NCBI GenBank assembly: GCA_017853785.1
Contig: JAFMIX010000009.1
Span: 1 to 19,496 of the forward strand
Source of the DNA: Verrucomicrobiales bacterium
GTDB taxonomy: Bacteria > Verrucomicrobiota > Verrucomicrobiia > Limisphaerales > JAFMIX01
Direction of reading: 5' to 3'
Length of the DNA: 19,496 bases
Part shown: piece after piece, positions 9,485-16,375 of the stretch
Numbering within the stretch: position 1 is the first letter of the stretch
Layout: each line of letters opens with the position of its first letter
Made by a program: the position numbers and the translations under genes
The notes under the pieces: model-generated
Seen by the model: only the letters and a program-made list of their open reading frames with translations
The model's database searches: none
Told to the model about the DNA's origin: nothing

Positions 9485-10128
9485 TTCGCTTTGCCGTGAC
9501 CGTTGCCGTTCCCGTTGGCGTTCGGATCGGTGACGATGTTGACGATTTCGGTGGCGGTGCGTTCCATGTCGAGCACGACGGCGTTGACGCGGCTGACGAG
9601 GTAATTGTAGGCGGCGTAGCACGGCACGGCCACGGCGAGCCCGGCGGCCATGCAGATGAGTGCCTGCCAGATGCCTTGTGAAAGCTGGCTGACCTGGGCG
9701 TGCAACCCGGCGGCCTCCATCTTGGCGTAGATGCGGATGAACCCGACGACGGTGCCGAGCAAGCCGAGCAACGGCGCGATCTGCGCGATGGTGGCGAGCA
9801 AGGCGAGGTTGGCTTCGAGGCGCGGGACTTCGGTGAGGCCGGCTTCTTCGAGGGCTTCGCGGACGCGGTCGCGGCCGAGCTCGCGCTTGAGGATGGCGGT
9901 CTTGACGAGCCGGGCAACGGGGCCGGGGGTGGCGTCGCAGATGGAGATGGCTTCGACGACGTTATCGCGCTTGAGGACGTTGCGGACGCCGTTGAGAAAT
10001 TCGGTGGAATTGATCTGGGCGCGGTGCAGGTGCAACAGGCGTTCGACGACGACCGCGAGGGCGACCGCGCTCGCCAGCAGGATGAGCCAGAGAATCGCGC
10101 CGCCCTGGGAAAGGAATGTTGGCAACAT
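9481..10128 (-). CDS. ExbB/TolQ/MotA-family proton-channel protein with substituted channel residues
   Basis: A 215-residue membrane protein of the MotA/TolQ/ExbB family. The first helix is AILWLILLASAVALAVVVER (11-30); helix 2 carries IAPLLGLLGTVVG (117-129), and helix 3 is GIWQALICMAAGLAVAVP (152-169) followed by YAAYN. Against E. coli ExbB, whose helix 3 reads GIAEALLATAIG, the Glu176 position is Gln155 and the Thr181 position is Met160, while the helix 2 Thr is kept (Thr126). The C terminus is a low-complexity NANGNGNGHGKAK tail. It is the first gene of the operon exbB-exbD-tonB-like-zinc ribbon, starting at ATG 10128 without a Shine-Dalgarno and right after a promoter-like sequence. Confidence 0.88.
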   Translation of the reverse strand: MLPTFLSQGGAILWLILLASAVALAVVVERLLHLHRAQINSTEFLNGVRNVLKRDNVVEAISICDATPGPVARLVKTAILKRELGRDRVREALEEAGLTEVPRLEANLALLATIAQIAPLLGLLGTVVGFIRIYAKMEAAGLHAQVSQLSQGIWQALICMAAGLAVAVPCYAAYNYLVSRVNAVVLDMERTATEIVNIVTDPNANGNGNGHGKAK

Positions 10129-10134
10129 GGGTTC

Positions 10135-10162
10135 TTTATAAGGGTTCGCCGGAGAAGTTCAA
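10135..10162 (-). promoter_or_regulatory. Putative promoter of the exbB operon, giving a leaderless or near-leaderless mRNA
   Basis: On the minus strand a TTGAAC (10162-10157), a 16-bp spacer and TATAAA (10140-10135) form a good sigma-70-like promoter. Only six bases (10134-10129) separate the -10 box from the exbB ATG, so transcription would begin at or next to the start codon. This agrees with the lack of a Shine-Dalgarno. Activity is inferred. Confidence 0.45.
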
Positions 10163-10241
10163 AGCGGGAAGTTGGCGGCAGCCCGGCGGGGCGGCACACA
10201 AAGCTTGCGGCGGCGGCGGTCGGACAGGTAGGTTGCGCCCG

Positions 10242-11351
10242 ATGCGTTTGTTGGACCGCTATCTGTTGCGCGAACTGATGACGCCGCTGGCGTTCTGCCT
10301 CGGCGGTTTTCTGGTGTTCTGGGTTTCATTCGACCTCTTCGACCAGTTGCGCGTCTTGCAGGAGCACCAACTCCGCGCGGCCGACATCATCACCTACGAA
10401 CTGCTGCGCACGCCGGAGTTGCTGACGGTGGCGCTGCCGGTGGCGTTGCTGCTGGCGTCACTCTACGCGCTGACGCAACACGCGCGGCACCACGAACTGA
10501 CGGCCATCCGTGCGGCAGGGGTGAGTCTGTGGCGGCTCGCAATGCCCTATCTGGTGGTCGGATTGCTGGGGAGCGTGGCGATGTTCCTGAACGGCGAATA
10601 CATCGCACCGCAGGGCGCGGCGCGGGCGGAAAAAATCTTGAACCAATATGCAGCCAAGCGGGAATCCGCCAAGAGTCCGTTCGAACAGGTTTTGTTTGTC
10701 ACGCGCTCGGGGCAGAAGTGGAACACCTTTTTCAACGAGCGCACGCACGCGCTGCGCGATGTGAACATCGACTGGCAGAAGCCGGACGGTTCGCGGCTGA
10801 ACCTCGCGGCCGCCGGCGCCAGCCGGGCCAACCAGATGTGGGTCTTCACCAACGTGCAGATGAATTACTACCGGTCGGGCGATATGTTCCCGGCCAACCG
10901 CATCTTTACGAACGTTATCGCGCTCCCGGATTTCTCCGAATCACCGGAGATGATCATCAGCGACATCAAGATCACCCGCCAAAGCAATGAGAAGCACGTG
11001 CAGCAGACCCAGATCCCGCTGACAGCGCTGTTGAATTACCTCCAACTCCATCCGCAGATGCCGCCGGAAAAACGCACCTGGGTGGAGACGCAGATCCAGA
11101 GCCGGCTGGCTTCGCCGGTCATGTGCCTCGTGGTGGTGCTTATCGCCATCCCGTTCGGCGCGGCGTCGGGGCGGCGCAATGTGTTCCGAGGCGTGGCAGG
11201 CAGTGTGTTCATCTGCTTCCTCTATTTCGTGCTGCTGCAACTCGGCTTGGCACTAGGCGCGAGCGGCAAGATTCCGCCGTGGCTGGGCGCGTGGCTGCCC
11301 AACCTCTTCTTCGGCACTGCCGGGCTGGTGCTTACCTTCAGGGTGCGATGA
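10242..11351 (+). CDS. LptF/LptG-family LPS export permease
   Basis: A 369-residue inner-membrane permease of the LptF/LptG (YjgP/YjgQ) family, the transmembrane partner of LptB. It begins MRLLDRYLLRELMTPLAFCL, the family N terminus, then FLVFWVSFDLFDQL, and has the coupling region ELTAIRAAGVSLWRLAMPYL typical of the family. A periplasmic beta-rich domain (about 125-260) is followed by three C-terminal helices with SRLASPVMCLVVVLIAIPFG and GRRNVFRGVAGSVF, where many members show this GR-N- motif. The start is the ATG at 10242, nine bases after a weak AGGTAGG; the open frame reaches back to 10116 but that extension is not permease-like. LptF and LptG cannot be told apart here and the second permease is not in the window. 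The last 4 bp overlap the histidine kinase start. Confidence 0.92.
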   Translation: MRLLDRYLLRELMTPLAFCLGGFLVFWVSFDLFDQLRVLQEHQLRAADIITYELLRTPELLTVALPVALLLASLYALTQHARHHELTAIRAAGVSLWRLAMPYLVVGLLGSVAMFLNGEYIAPQGAARAEKILNQYAAKRESAKSPFEQVLFVTRSGQKWNTFFNERTHALRDVNIDWQKPDGSRLNLAAAGASRANQMWVFTNVQMNYYRSGDMFPANRIFTNVIALPDFSESPEMIISDIKITRQSNEKHVQQTQIPLTALLNYLQLHPQMPPEKRTWVETQIQSRLASPVMCLVVVLIAIPFGAASGRRNVFRGVAGSVFICFLYFVLLQLGLALGASGKIPPWLGAWLPNLFFGTAGLVLTFRVR

Positions 11352-13081
11352 GCACAGAGTTGAGCGAGTTGAAAGCGCGCTACGAGCGGCTGTGCCTGCT
11401 CCATCAGGTGGGCAACGTCATCCACTCCACGCTCGAACCGCAGCCCGCGCTGCAGCTCATCGTCAGCGAAGCCGTGCGCCTCATGCGCGCCACCAGCGGC
11501 TCGGCCGCGCTCGTGAATCCCACCAGCGGTTTCCTCGAAATCCAGGCCGCCGTGGACCTCCCCGCCGCCGCCAGCGAACTCAAACTCCGCGTCGGCGAAG
11601 GCATCACCGGCTGGGTCGCCCGCCACGGCAAACCCGCGCGCGTCGGCGATGTCACGCAGGACCCGCGTTACATCATGGTGCGCCGCACCATCCGCTCCGA
11701 ACTCGCCGTCCCGCTCGAGGTCAACGGCGAAGTCCGTGGCGTCCTCAACGTGGACTCCGAGCGCGCCGATGCCTTCAGCGCCGACGATCAGGAATTGCTC
11801 GAAGCCCTCGCCCGTCAAGCCGCCGCCGTCATCCACAACACCTGGCTCTACGAACAATCCCGGCTCAAGGCGCGCCTGCTCGAAACCCTCGTCAGCGTCG
11901 GCCAGACCATCAACTCCACCTTCAGCCTCGATGACGCCCTGCAAGTCGTCACCCGCGAAGCCTGCGTGCTGATGCGCGCCAAGGTGGGCTCGCTCATGTT
12001 GCTCGACGAATCCCGCCACTGGCTCGAACTCCGCGCCAGCCACGGCGCCGGCGCGGCTTACACCAATAAACCACGCCTGTCCGTCGAGGAAAGCTTGCTC
12101 GGTATCGTCGCCCGGCGCAAAAAACCCATCCAAGTCGAGAACGTGCAGACCTCCACCCGCTACCAGAACCTGGACGTCGCGCGGAAGGAAGGTTTGGTTT
12201 CGCTGTTGAGCGTGCCGCTGCTGTTCGGCGTTCAGGCCATCGGCACGTTGAGCGTCTACACCAGCGCGCCGTATCACTTTTCCAACGAGGAGATCAAAAT
12301 CCTCTCCGCGCTCGCCGAGCTGTCCGCCATCGCCATCGAGAAGGCGCGGCTCTACGAACGCATCGTCGCCGTGGAGGAACAATTGCGGCAGAACGAAAAA
12401 CTTTCCGTCATCGGCCTGCTCGCGGCGGAGGTCGCCCACGAGATCCGCAATCCGCTCACGGTGATGAAGATGTTGTATCACTCGCTCGACCTGAAATTTC
12501 CCGCCGGCGATCCCCGCGCCAAGGACGCCGCCATCATGGGCCAGAAGATGGACCACCTGAACCGCATCGTGCAGCAGATCCTCGACTTCACCCGCGTGGC
12601 CGAGCCGCAACTGACCGAGGTCAACCTGAACCAGTTGATCGACGACCTCGGCCTGCTGACCCGCCACAAACTGGTCGCCCAGAAAATCAAAATCGTCCGC
12701 GACCTCCAGCCCGACCTGCCGCTCGTCACCGCCGACGGCACGCAGCTCGAACAAGCCTTTCTCAATCTCACGCTCAACGCCGTCGAAGCCATGCCTGCCG
12801 GCGGGCAACTGACCATCGCCACGCGGCTCCAACGCCCGCCGCGCGCCGCCGGCACGCTCACGAGCCAGGTCATCATCGAATTCACCGACACCGGCGAAGG
12901 CATGACCGAAGCGCAGCGGCGGCAGGTGTTTCAATCGGTCCTGACCACGACCAAGAAACGCGGCACCGGCCTCGGCCTCGCCATCGTCAAGCGCGTGGTG
13001 GAAGTCCATCAAGGCAGCATCGAAGTCACCTCCCGCCGGGGCGCGGGCACGACCTTCCGCCTCATCCTGCCGGTGAAATGA
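11348..13081 (+). CDS. Soluble sensor histidine kinase with two GAF domains
   Basis: A 577-residue cytoplasmic sensor kinase; no transmembrane segment is visible. A short helical leader (1-25) precedes GAF 1 (about 27-165, with LRVGEGITGWVARHGKPARV and SELAVPLEVNGEVRGVLNV) and GAF 2 (about 190-335, with SLLSVPLLFGVQAIGTLSVY). The kinase core has the H-box EVAHEIRNPL with phospho-acceptor His364, N-box QAFLNLTLNAVEAMP (469-483), G1 DTGEGM (514-519) and G2 GTGLGLAIV (539-547). The core resembles the NtrB/ZraS type. The GAF ligand is unknown. The ATG at 11348 overlaps the permease stop (ATGA), so the two are co-translated. No response regulator is adjacent. The open frame upstream of this start is a shadow of lptF/G. 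Confidence 0.93.
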   Translation: MSTELSELKARYERLCLLHQVGNVIHSTLEPQPALQLIVSEAVRLMRATSGSAALVNPTSGFLEIQAAVDLPAAASELKLRVGEGITGWVARHGKPARVGDVTQDPRYIMVRRTIRSELAVPLEVNGEVRGVLNVDSERADAFSADDQELLEALARQAAAVIHNTWLYEQSRLKARLLETLVSVGQTINSTFSLDDALQVVTREACVLMRAKVGSLMLLDESRHWLELRASHGAGAAYTNKPRLSVEESLLGIVARRKKPIQVENVQTSTRYQNLDVARKEGLVSLLSVPLLFGVQAIGTLSVYTSAPYHFSNEEIKILSALAELSAIAIEKARLYERIVAVEEQLRQNEKLSVIGLLAAEVAHEIRNPLTVMKMLYHSLDLKFPAGDPRAKDAAIMGQKMDHLNRIVQQILDFTRVAEPQLTEVNLNQLIDDLGLLTRHKLVAQKIKIVRDLQPDLPLVTADGTQLEQAFLNLTLNAVEAMPAGGQLTIATRLQRPPRAAGTLTSQVIIEFTDTGEGMTEAQRRQVFQSVLTTTKKRGTGLGLAIVKRVVEVHQGSIEVTSRRGAGTTFRLILPVK

Positions 13082-13130
13082 GGGGCGGCGGTCTTCAGTG
13101 GCTATTAATCGTTTGCCCCAGCCCGCAGGC

Positions 13131-13159
13131 TTGACCCCATCCCGCGCCTGACCTAAGCT
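13131..13159 (+). promoter_or_regulatory. Weak putative promoter for trigger factor
   Basis: TTGACC (13131-13136), a 17-bp spacer and TAAGCT (13154-13159) lie 37 bp upstream of the tig start, in the 115-bp gap after the histidine kinase. The -35 box is 5/6 to consensus, the -10 only 3/6, so this is tentative. An AAAAGG Shine-Dalgarno at 13185-13190 stands 6 bp before the GTG. Confidence 0.3.
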
Positions 13160-13196
13160 TCCAGGCTCGCTGAACGCGAAAAACAAAAGGTAAATT

Positions 13197-14522
13197 GTGA
13201 ATATCACCGTAGAAAATCTCGCCCCGTGCAAAAAACTCGTCCGCGTGGAACTTCCCGCCACCGCCGTTGATGAAGCCTTCGAGTCCATGACCAAGGATTT
13301 CCAGCGCCAGGTCTCCCTCCCCGGCTTCCGCCCCGGTAAAGCCCCCCGCGCCATGGTGCTCCAGAAATACGACGCCGACATCGCCAGCGAGGTCAAAAAG
13401 AAGCTCATCCCCGACGCCTACCGCAAGGCCGTCGCCGACCACAAGCTCGAGGTCGTCGGCTATCCCGACATCGAGGAAATCCAGTTCGGCCGCGGGCAGG
13501 CGCTGCAATTCGCCGCCACCGTCGAGACCGCCCCGGAAATCCAGCTCCCCGAATACAAAGGCCTCCCCGCCAAGCGCGAGGCGCTCTCCGTGACCGAGGA
13601 AGACGTGGACCGGGCCATCAACCTGCTGCGCGAACGCCAGACCAATTTCAACTCCGTCACCCGCGAAGCCACCGCCACGGATGTCGTGGTGGTGAACTAC
13701 ACCGGCACCGTGGACGGCGCGCCCATCACGGACGTGGCCCCCACGGCCAAGGGCCTGACCGCGCAGCAGAGTTTCTGGGTCAACATGGACGGCACGGGCT
13801 TCATCCCCAAGTTCGCCGACCAGCTGCTCGGCGCGAAGGCCGGCGACAAGCGCACGGTTACGGTGGATTTCCCCGCTGATTTCGTCACGCCGCAGCTCGC
13901 CGGCAAACAGGGCGTCTACGCCGTGGAAGTCGTGGAAGTCCGCGAGAAGGTCTTGCCCGCCGCGGATGACGCGCTGGCCAAAGGTTACGGCGCGGAAAGC
14001 CTCGAGAAGTTGAAGGAAGGCGTCCGCCGCGACCTCGAGAACGAACTGAATTACAAAAACAACAAATCCGTCCGCAACCAGCTCATCACCGCACTCCTTA
14101 AACAGGTGAGCTTTGACCTGCCGGAATCCGCGCTCGCCCACGAGACGCGCAACGTGGTCTACGACATCGTCCGCGAAAACCAGCAGCGCGGCGTCTCGCA
14201 GGACATCATCGAGAAGCAGAAGGAAGAAATCTACAATGCCGCCAGCGCCGGTGCCAAAGACCGCGTGAAAGCCGCGTTCCTGCTCCAAAAGATTGGCGAA
14301 AAGGAAAACATCGCCGCCACGCAGGAGGAAGTCTTGCAGCGCATCTACCAGATCGCGCAGATGTCCCAGACCACGCCGGACAAGCTCATCAAGGACTTGC
14401 AGAAGCGCAACGGCATCAGCGAAATCTTCACCCAAGTCCGCAACGAAAAAGTCGTGGATTTCCTGCAGCAACACGCCAAGCTCGAAGATGTGAAGCCCGA
14501 AACCGCCGCGCCTGCCGCGTAG
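13197..14522 (+). CDS. tig: Trigger factor, ribosome-associated chaperone and prolyl isomerase
   Basis: Binds the ribosome exit tunnel via L23 and shields new chains. The 441-residue protein has the N-terminal ribosome-binding domain with the signature LPGFRPGKAP (41-50), an FKBP-type prolyl isomerase domain (about 160-250, starting TDVVVVNYTGTVDG, containing GFIPKFADQLLGAKAGD) and a helical SurA-like C-terminal chaperone domain (about 255-441). Translation starts at GTG 13197 with AAAAGG six bases upstream; no in-frame ATG is nearer the conserved MNITVENLAPCKK start. Length is usual for the family. It is followed after 8 bp by the DUF6941-like gene and not by clpP/clpX, the common neighbours elsewhere. 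Confidence 0.95.
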   Translation: MNITVENLAPCKKLVRVELPATAVDEAFESMTKDFQRQVSLPGFRPGKAPRAMVLQKYDADIASEVKKKLIPDAYRKAVADHKLEVVGYPDIEEIQFGRGQALQFAATVETAPEIQLPEYKGLPAKREALSVTEEDVDRAINLLRERQTNFNSVTREATATDVVVVNYTGTVDGAPITDVAPTAKGLTAQQSFWVNMDGTGFIPKFADQLLGAKAGDKRTVTVDFPADFVTPQLAGKQGVYAVEVVEVREKVLPAADDALAKGYGAESLEKLKEGVRRDLENELNYKNNKSVRNQLITALLKQVSFDLPESALAHETRNVVYDIVRENQQRGVSQDIIEKQKEEIYNAASAGAKDRVKAAFLLQKIGEKENIAATQEEVLQRIYQIAQMSQTTPDKLIKDLQKRNGISEIFTQVRNEKVVDFLQQHAKLEDVKPETAAPAA

Positions 14523-14530
14523 CCAAGTTC

Positions 14531-14935
14531 ATGGACATCCAAGTCGCCGTCCTCTGCGACGCTGCCACCGACAGCGGCGGCAAGCTGAATTTGCTCGGCG
14601 CCTTCGACACCATCCACGCGCAGGAACTGCCGGCGGTGCATCCGTTCTGCTCCGTCGCGCTGCGCGTCACGTTCACCAACGCCGAGGAGGGCGCGCACAA
14701 GCTCGCGCTTCATTTTGTGAACGACGACGGTCAGTCCGTGATGCCGAGCATCGAGCTGCCGGTGGAGATTGCGCTGCCGGAGGAGAACCATTTCGTGACG
14801 TGCAACTTCATCGTCAACATCCAGCAGCTCAAGTTCGACGCACCCGGGTTCTACTCGATCGACCTTAGCCTCGATGGAAAATTGCAGTCCAGCATCCCGT
14901 TGCTCGTCAAACACACGCCGCTGCAGGAGGCGTGA
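14531..14935 (+). CDS. DUF6941-like conserved hypothetical protein
   Basis: A 134-residue, apparently cytoplasmic beta-rich protein with no signal peptide or membrane helix. It resembles, from memory, the DUF6941 family: a start MDIQVAVLCDAATDSGGKLN, then LLGAFDTIHAQELPAVHPFC, a core ALRVTFTNAEEGAHKLALHF, and an end YSIDLSLDGKLQSSIPLLV. The pattern suggests a small immunoglobulin-like or C2-like sandwich, but this is not shown. It starts 8 bp after tig, so it is probably co-transcribed with it, and ends 18 bp before the convergent ffh stop. The role is unknown; the linkage with two nascent-chain factors (tig and ffh) is suggestive only. No terminator is visible between it and ffh. Confidence 0.85.
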   Translation: MDIQVAVLCDAATDSGGKLNLLGAFDTIHAQELPAVHPFCSVALRVTFTNAEEGAHKLALHFVNDDGQSVMPSIELPVEIALPEENHFVTCNFIVNIQQLKFDAPGFYSIDLSLDGKLQSSIPLLVKHTPLQEA

Positions 14936-14953
14936 TTGCGTTCCGGGCGGCCG

Positions 14954-16303
14954 TCACCGCCGCGGCATCATGCCGGGCATCCCGCCGCCCATGCGAGACA
15001 TCAGCTTCTGCATCTTGCCCATCTTCTTCATCATCTGCTGCATCTCGTTGAACTTGTTCAGCATCGTGTTCAACTCCGCCACCGTCACGCCGCTACCTTT
15101 GGCGATGCGGATGCGGCGTTTGGCGTTCAGGATTTCCGGCTGGCGGCGCTCCTTCGGCGTCATGCCGCAGATCATCGCCTCCATGCGCACGAATTCCTTC
15201 TCCTGCTTGGATAAATTTCCCTGCTGCTTCAGCACTTCCGAGCCGCCGGGCAACATCTTCACGATGTTCTCCAGCGAACCCATCTGCTTCATCGCGCGCA
15301 ACTGCTCCAGAAAATCCTCCAGCGTGAACTGTCCCTTGCGCATCTTTTCCTCCATGCGCTTGGCGTCGGCTTCGCTGACGACTTCGGCGGCCTTCTCGAC
15401 GAGGCTGACGACGTCGCCCATGCCGAGGATGCGCGAAGCCATGCGCTCCGGGTGAAACGGCTCGAACTCGTCGAGCTTCTCGCCAACGCCGGCGAACTTG
15501 ATGGGCTTGCCGGTGACGGACTTCAGGCTCAGCGCCGCGCCGCCGCGCGCGTCGCCGTCCAGCTTCGTGAGGATCGAGCCGGTGATATTCAACGCCTGAT
15601 CAAAGTGCGTGGCGACGTTCACGGCTTCCTGGCCGGTGGCCGCGTCGAGCACGAGCAAAACTTCCTGCGGCTGCACGAGATCGCGGAGGCGCACGAGTTC
15701 CTGCACGAGTGGCTCATCAATCTGCAAGCGCCCGGCGGTGTCGAAGATGAGCGTGTTGCGGTTCGTTTCCTTGGCGACGGCGAGCGCCTCGCGGGCGATC
15801 TTGAGCACGTCAGTTTCACCGCGCTTGAGGAAGACGGGGATCTCCAGTTGCTTGCCGAGCGTTTCGAGCTGGTCCATCGCCGCCGGGCGATACACGTCTG
15901 CGGCGACGAGCAGCGGCGTGCGGCCTTGCTTGAGCAAAAGCTTCGCGAGCTTGCCGCTGGAAGTCGTTTTGCCCGCACCGTGCAAGCCGACCATCATCAC
16001 GCAGGCGGGATTGCCAGAGAGATTGATGGCGGCGTTAGCCGAGCCAAGCAGCGCCACGAGTTCGTCGTTGATGATCTTGATGATCTGCTGGCCGGGCGAG
16101 ACGCTGGCGATAACTTCCGCACCGATGGCCTTGGCTTGGACGCGCGCGATGAAGTCGCGGGCGACCTTGAAATTCACGTCGGCATCGAGCAGTGCGAGGC
16201 GCACCTCGCGCAAGGAATCCGCCACGTTGCTCTCGGAAATCTTGCCGAGGCCGCGCAGGTTGCGGAAGGCGTTCTGGAGTTTGCCGCTTAACGAATCGAA
16301 CAT
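14954..16303 (-). CDS. ffh: Signal recognition particle GTPase Ffh
   Basis: Binds signal sequences with 4.5S RNA and docks with FtsY for co-translational membrane targeting. From the ATG at 16303 the product is 449 residues: N domain from MFDSLSGKLQNAFRNLRG, G domain with GLHGAGKTTSSGKLA (106-120; the usual Gln of GLQGSGKT is His), DVYRPAAMDQL (136-146), DTAGR (188-192), TKLDGDARGG (246-255), and an M domain rich in Met, ending MQQMMKKMGKMQKLM plus GGGMPGMMPRR. A GTG two codons upstream (16309) keeps the frame open, but MFDSL is the family N terminus. The product is full length. It is convergent with tig-DUF6941 and lies downstream of the S46 peptidase, 72 bp away. Confidence 0.97.
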   Translation of the reverse strand: MFDSLSGKLQNAFRNLRGLGKISESNVADSLREVRLALLDADVNFKVARDFIARVQAKAIGAEVIASVSPGQQIIKIINDELVALLGSANAAINLSGNPACVMMVGLHGAGKTTSSGKLAKLLLKQGRTPLLVAADVYRPAAMDQLETLGKQLEIPVFLKRGETDVLKIAREALAVAKETNRNTLIFDTAGRLQIDEPLVQELVRLRDLVQPQEVLLVLDAATGQEAVNVATHFDQALNITGSILTKLDGDARGGAALSLKSVTGKPIKFAGVGEKLDEFEPFHPERMASRILGMGDVVSLVEKAAEVVSEADAKRMEEKMRKGQFTLEDFLEQLRAMKQMGSLENIVKMLPGGSEVLKQQGNLSKQEKEFVRMEAMICGMTPKERRQPEILNAKRRIRIAKGSGVTVAELNTMLNKFNEMQQMMKKMGKMQKLMSRMGGGMPGMMPRR

Positions 16304-16318
16304 CCGCACAGCCTAAAG

Positions 16319-16342
16319 TCCGCCGGGCGGAGTTCAACTCCG
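16319..16342. repeat. Two overlapping palindromes between the S46 peptidase and ffh
   Basis: A 13-bp palindrome TCCGCCGGGCGGA (16319-16331) overlaps a 15-bp palindrome CGGAGTTCAACTCCG (16328-16342, 7-bp arms around one base). The shared CGGA arm can pair left or right, so two alternative hairpins are possible. No T-run follows on either strand, so a classical terminator is not supported; an operator, a processing site or a dispersed repeat are options. Confidence 0.55.
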
Positions 16343-16375
16343 AAAGTTTCCGGAACGGGAACGCGGGACGCGGGC

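Noticed and set aside
10116..10241. N-terminal extension of the LptF/G frame from 10116
   Set aside because: The 42 extra residues overlap exbB on the other strand and lack membrane-protein character; the family N terminus MRLLDRYLLREL begins at 10242.
11222..13408. A 728-codon open frame on the minus strand opposite the histidine kinase
   Set aside because: It is a shadow of a GC-rich coding frame: rich in Gly, Ala, Asp and Val, with no domain and opposite a clear kinase. The similar long frames opposite the S46 peptidase (16694-18571), glmS (3961-5577), glgC (2119-3324) and Sel1 (5432-6616) are rejected for the same reason.
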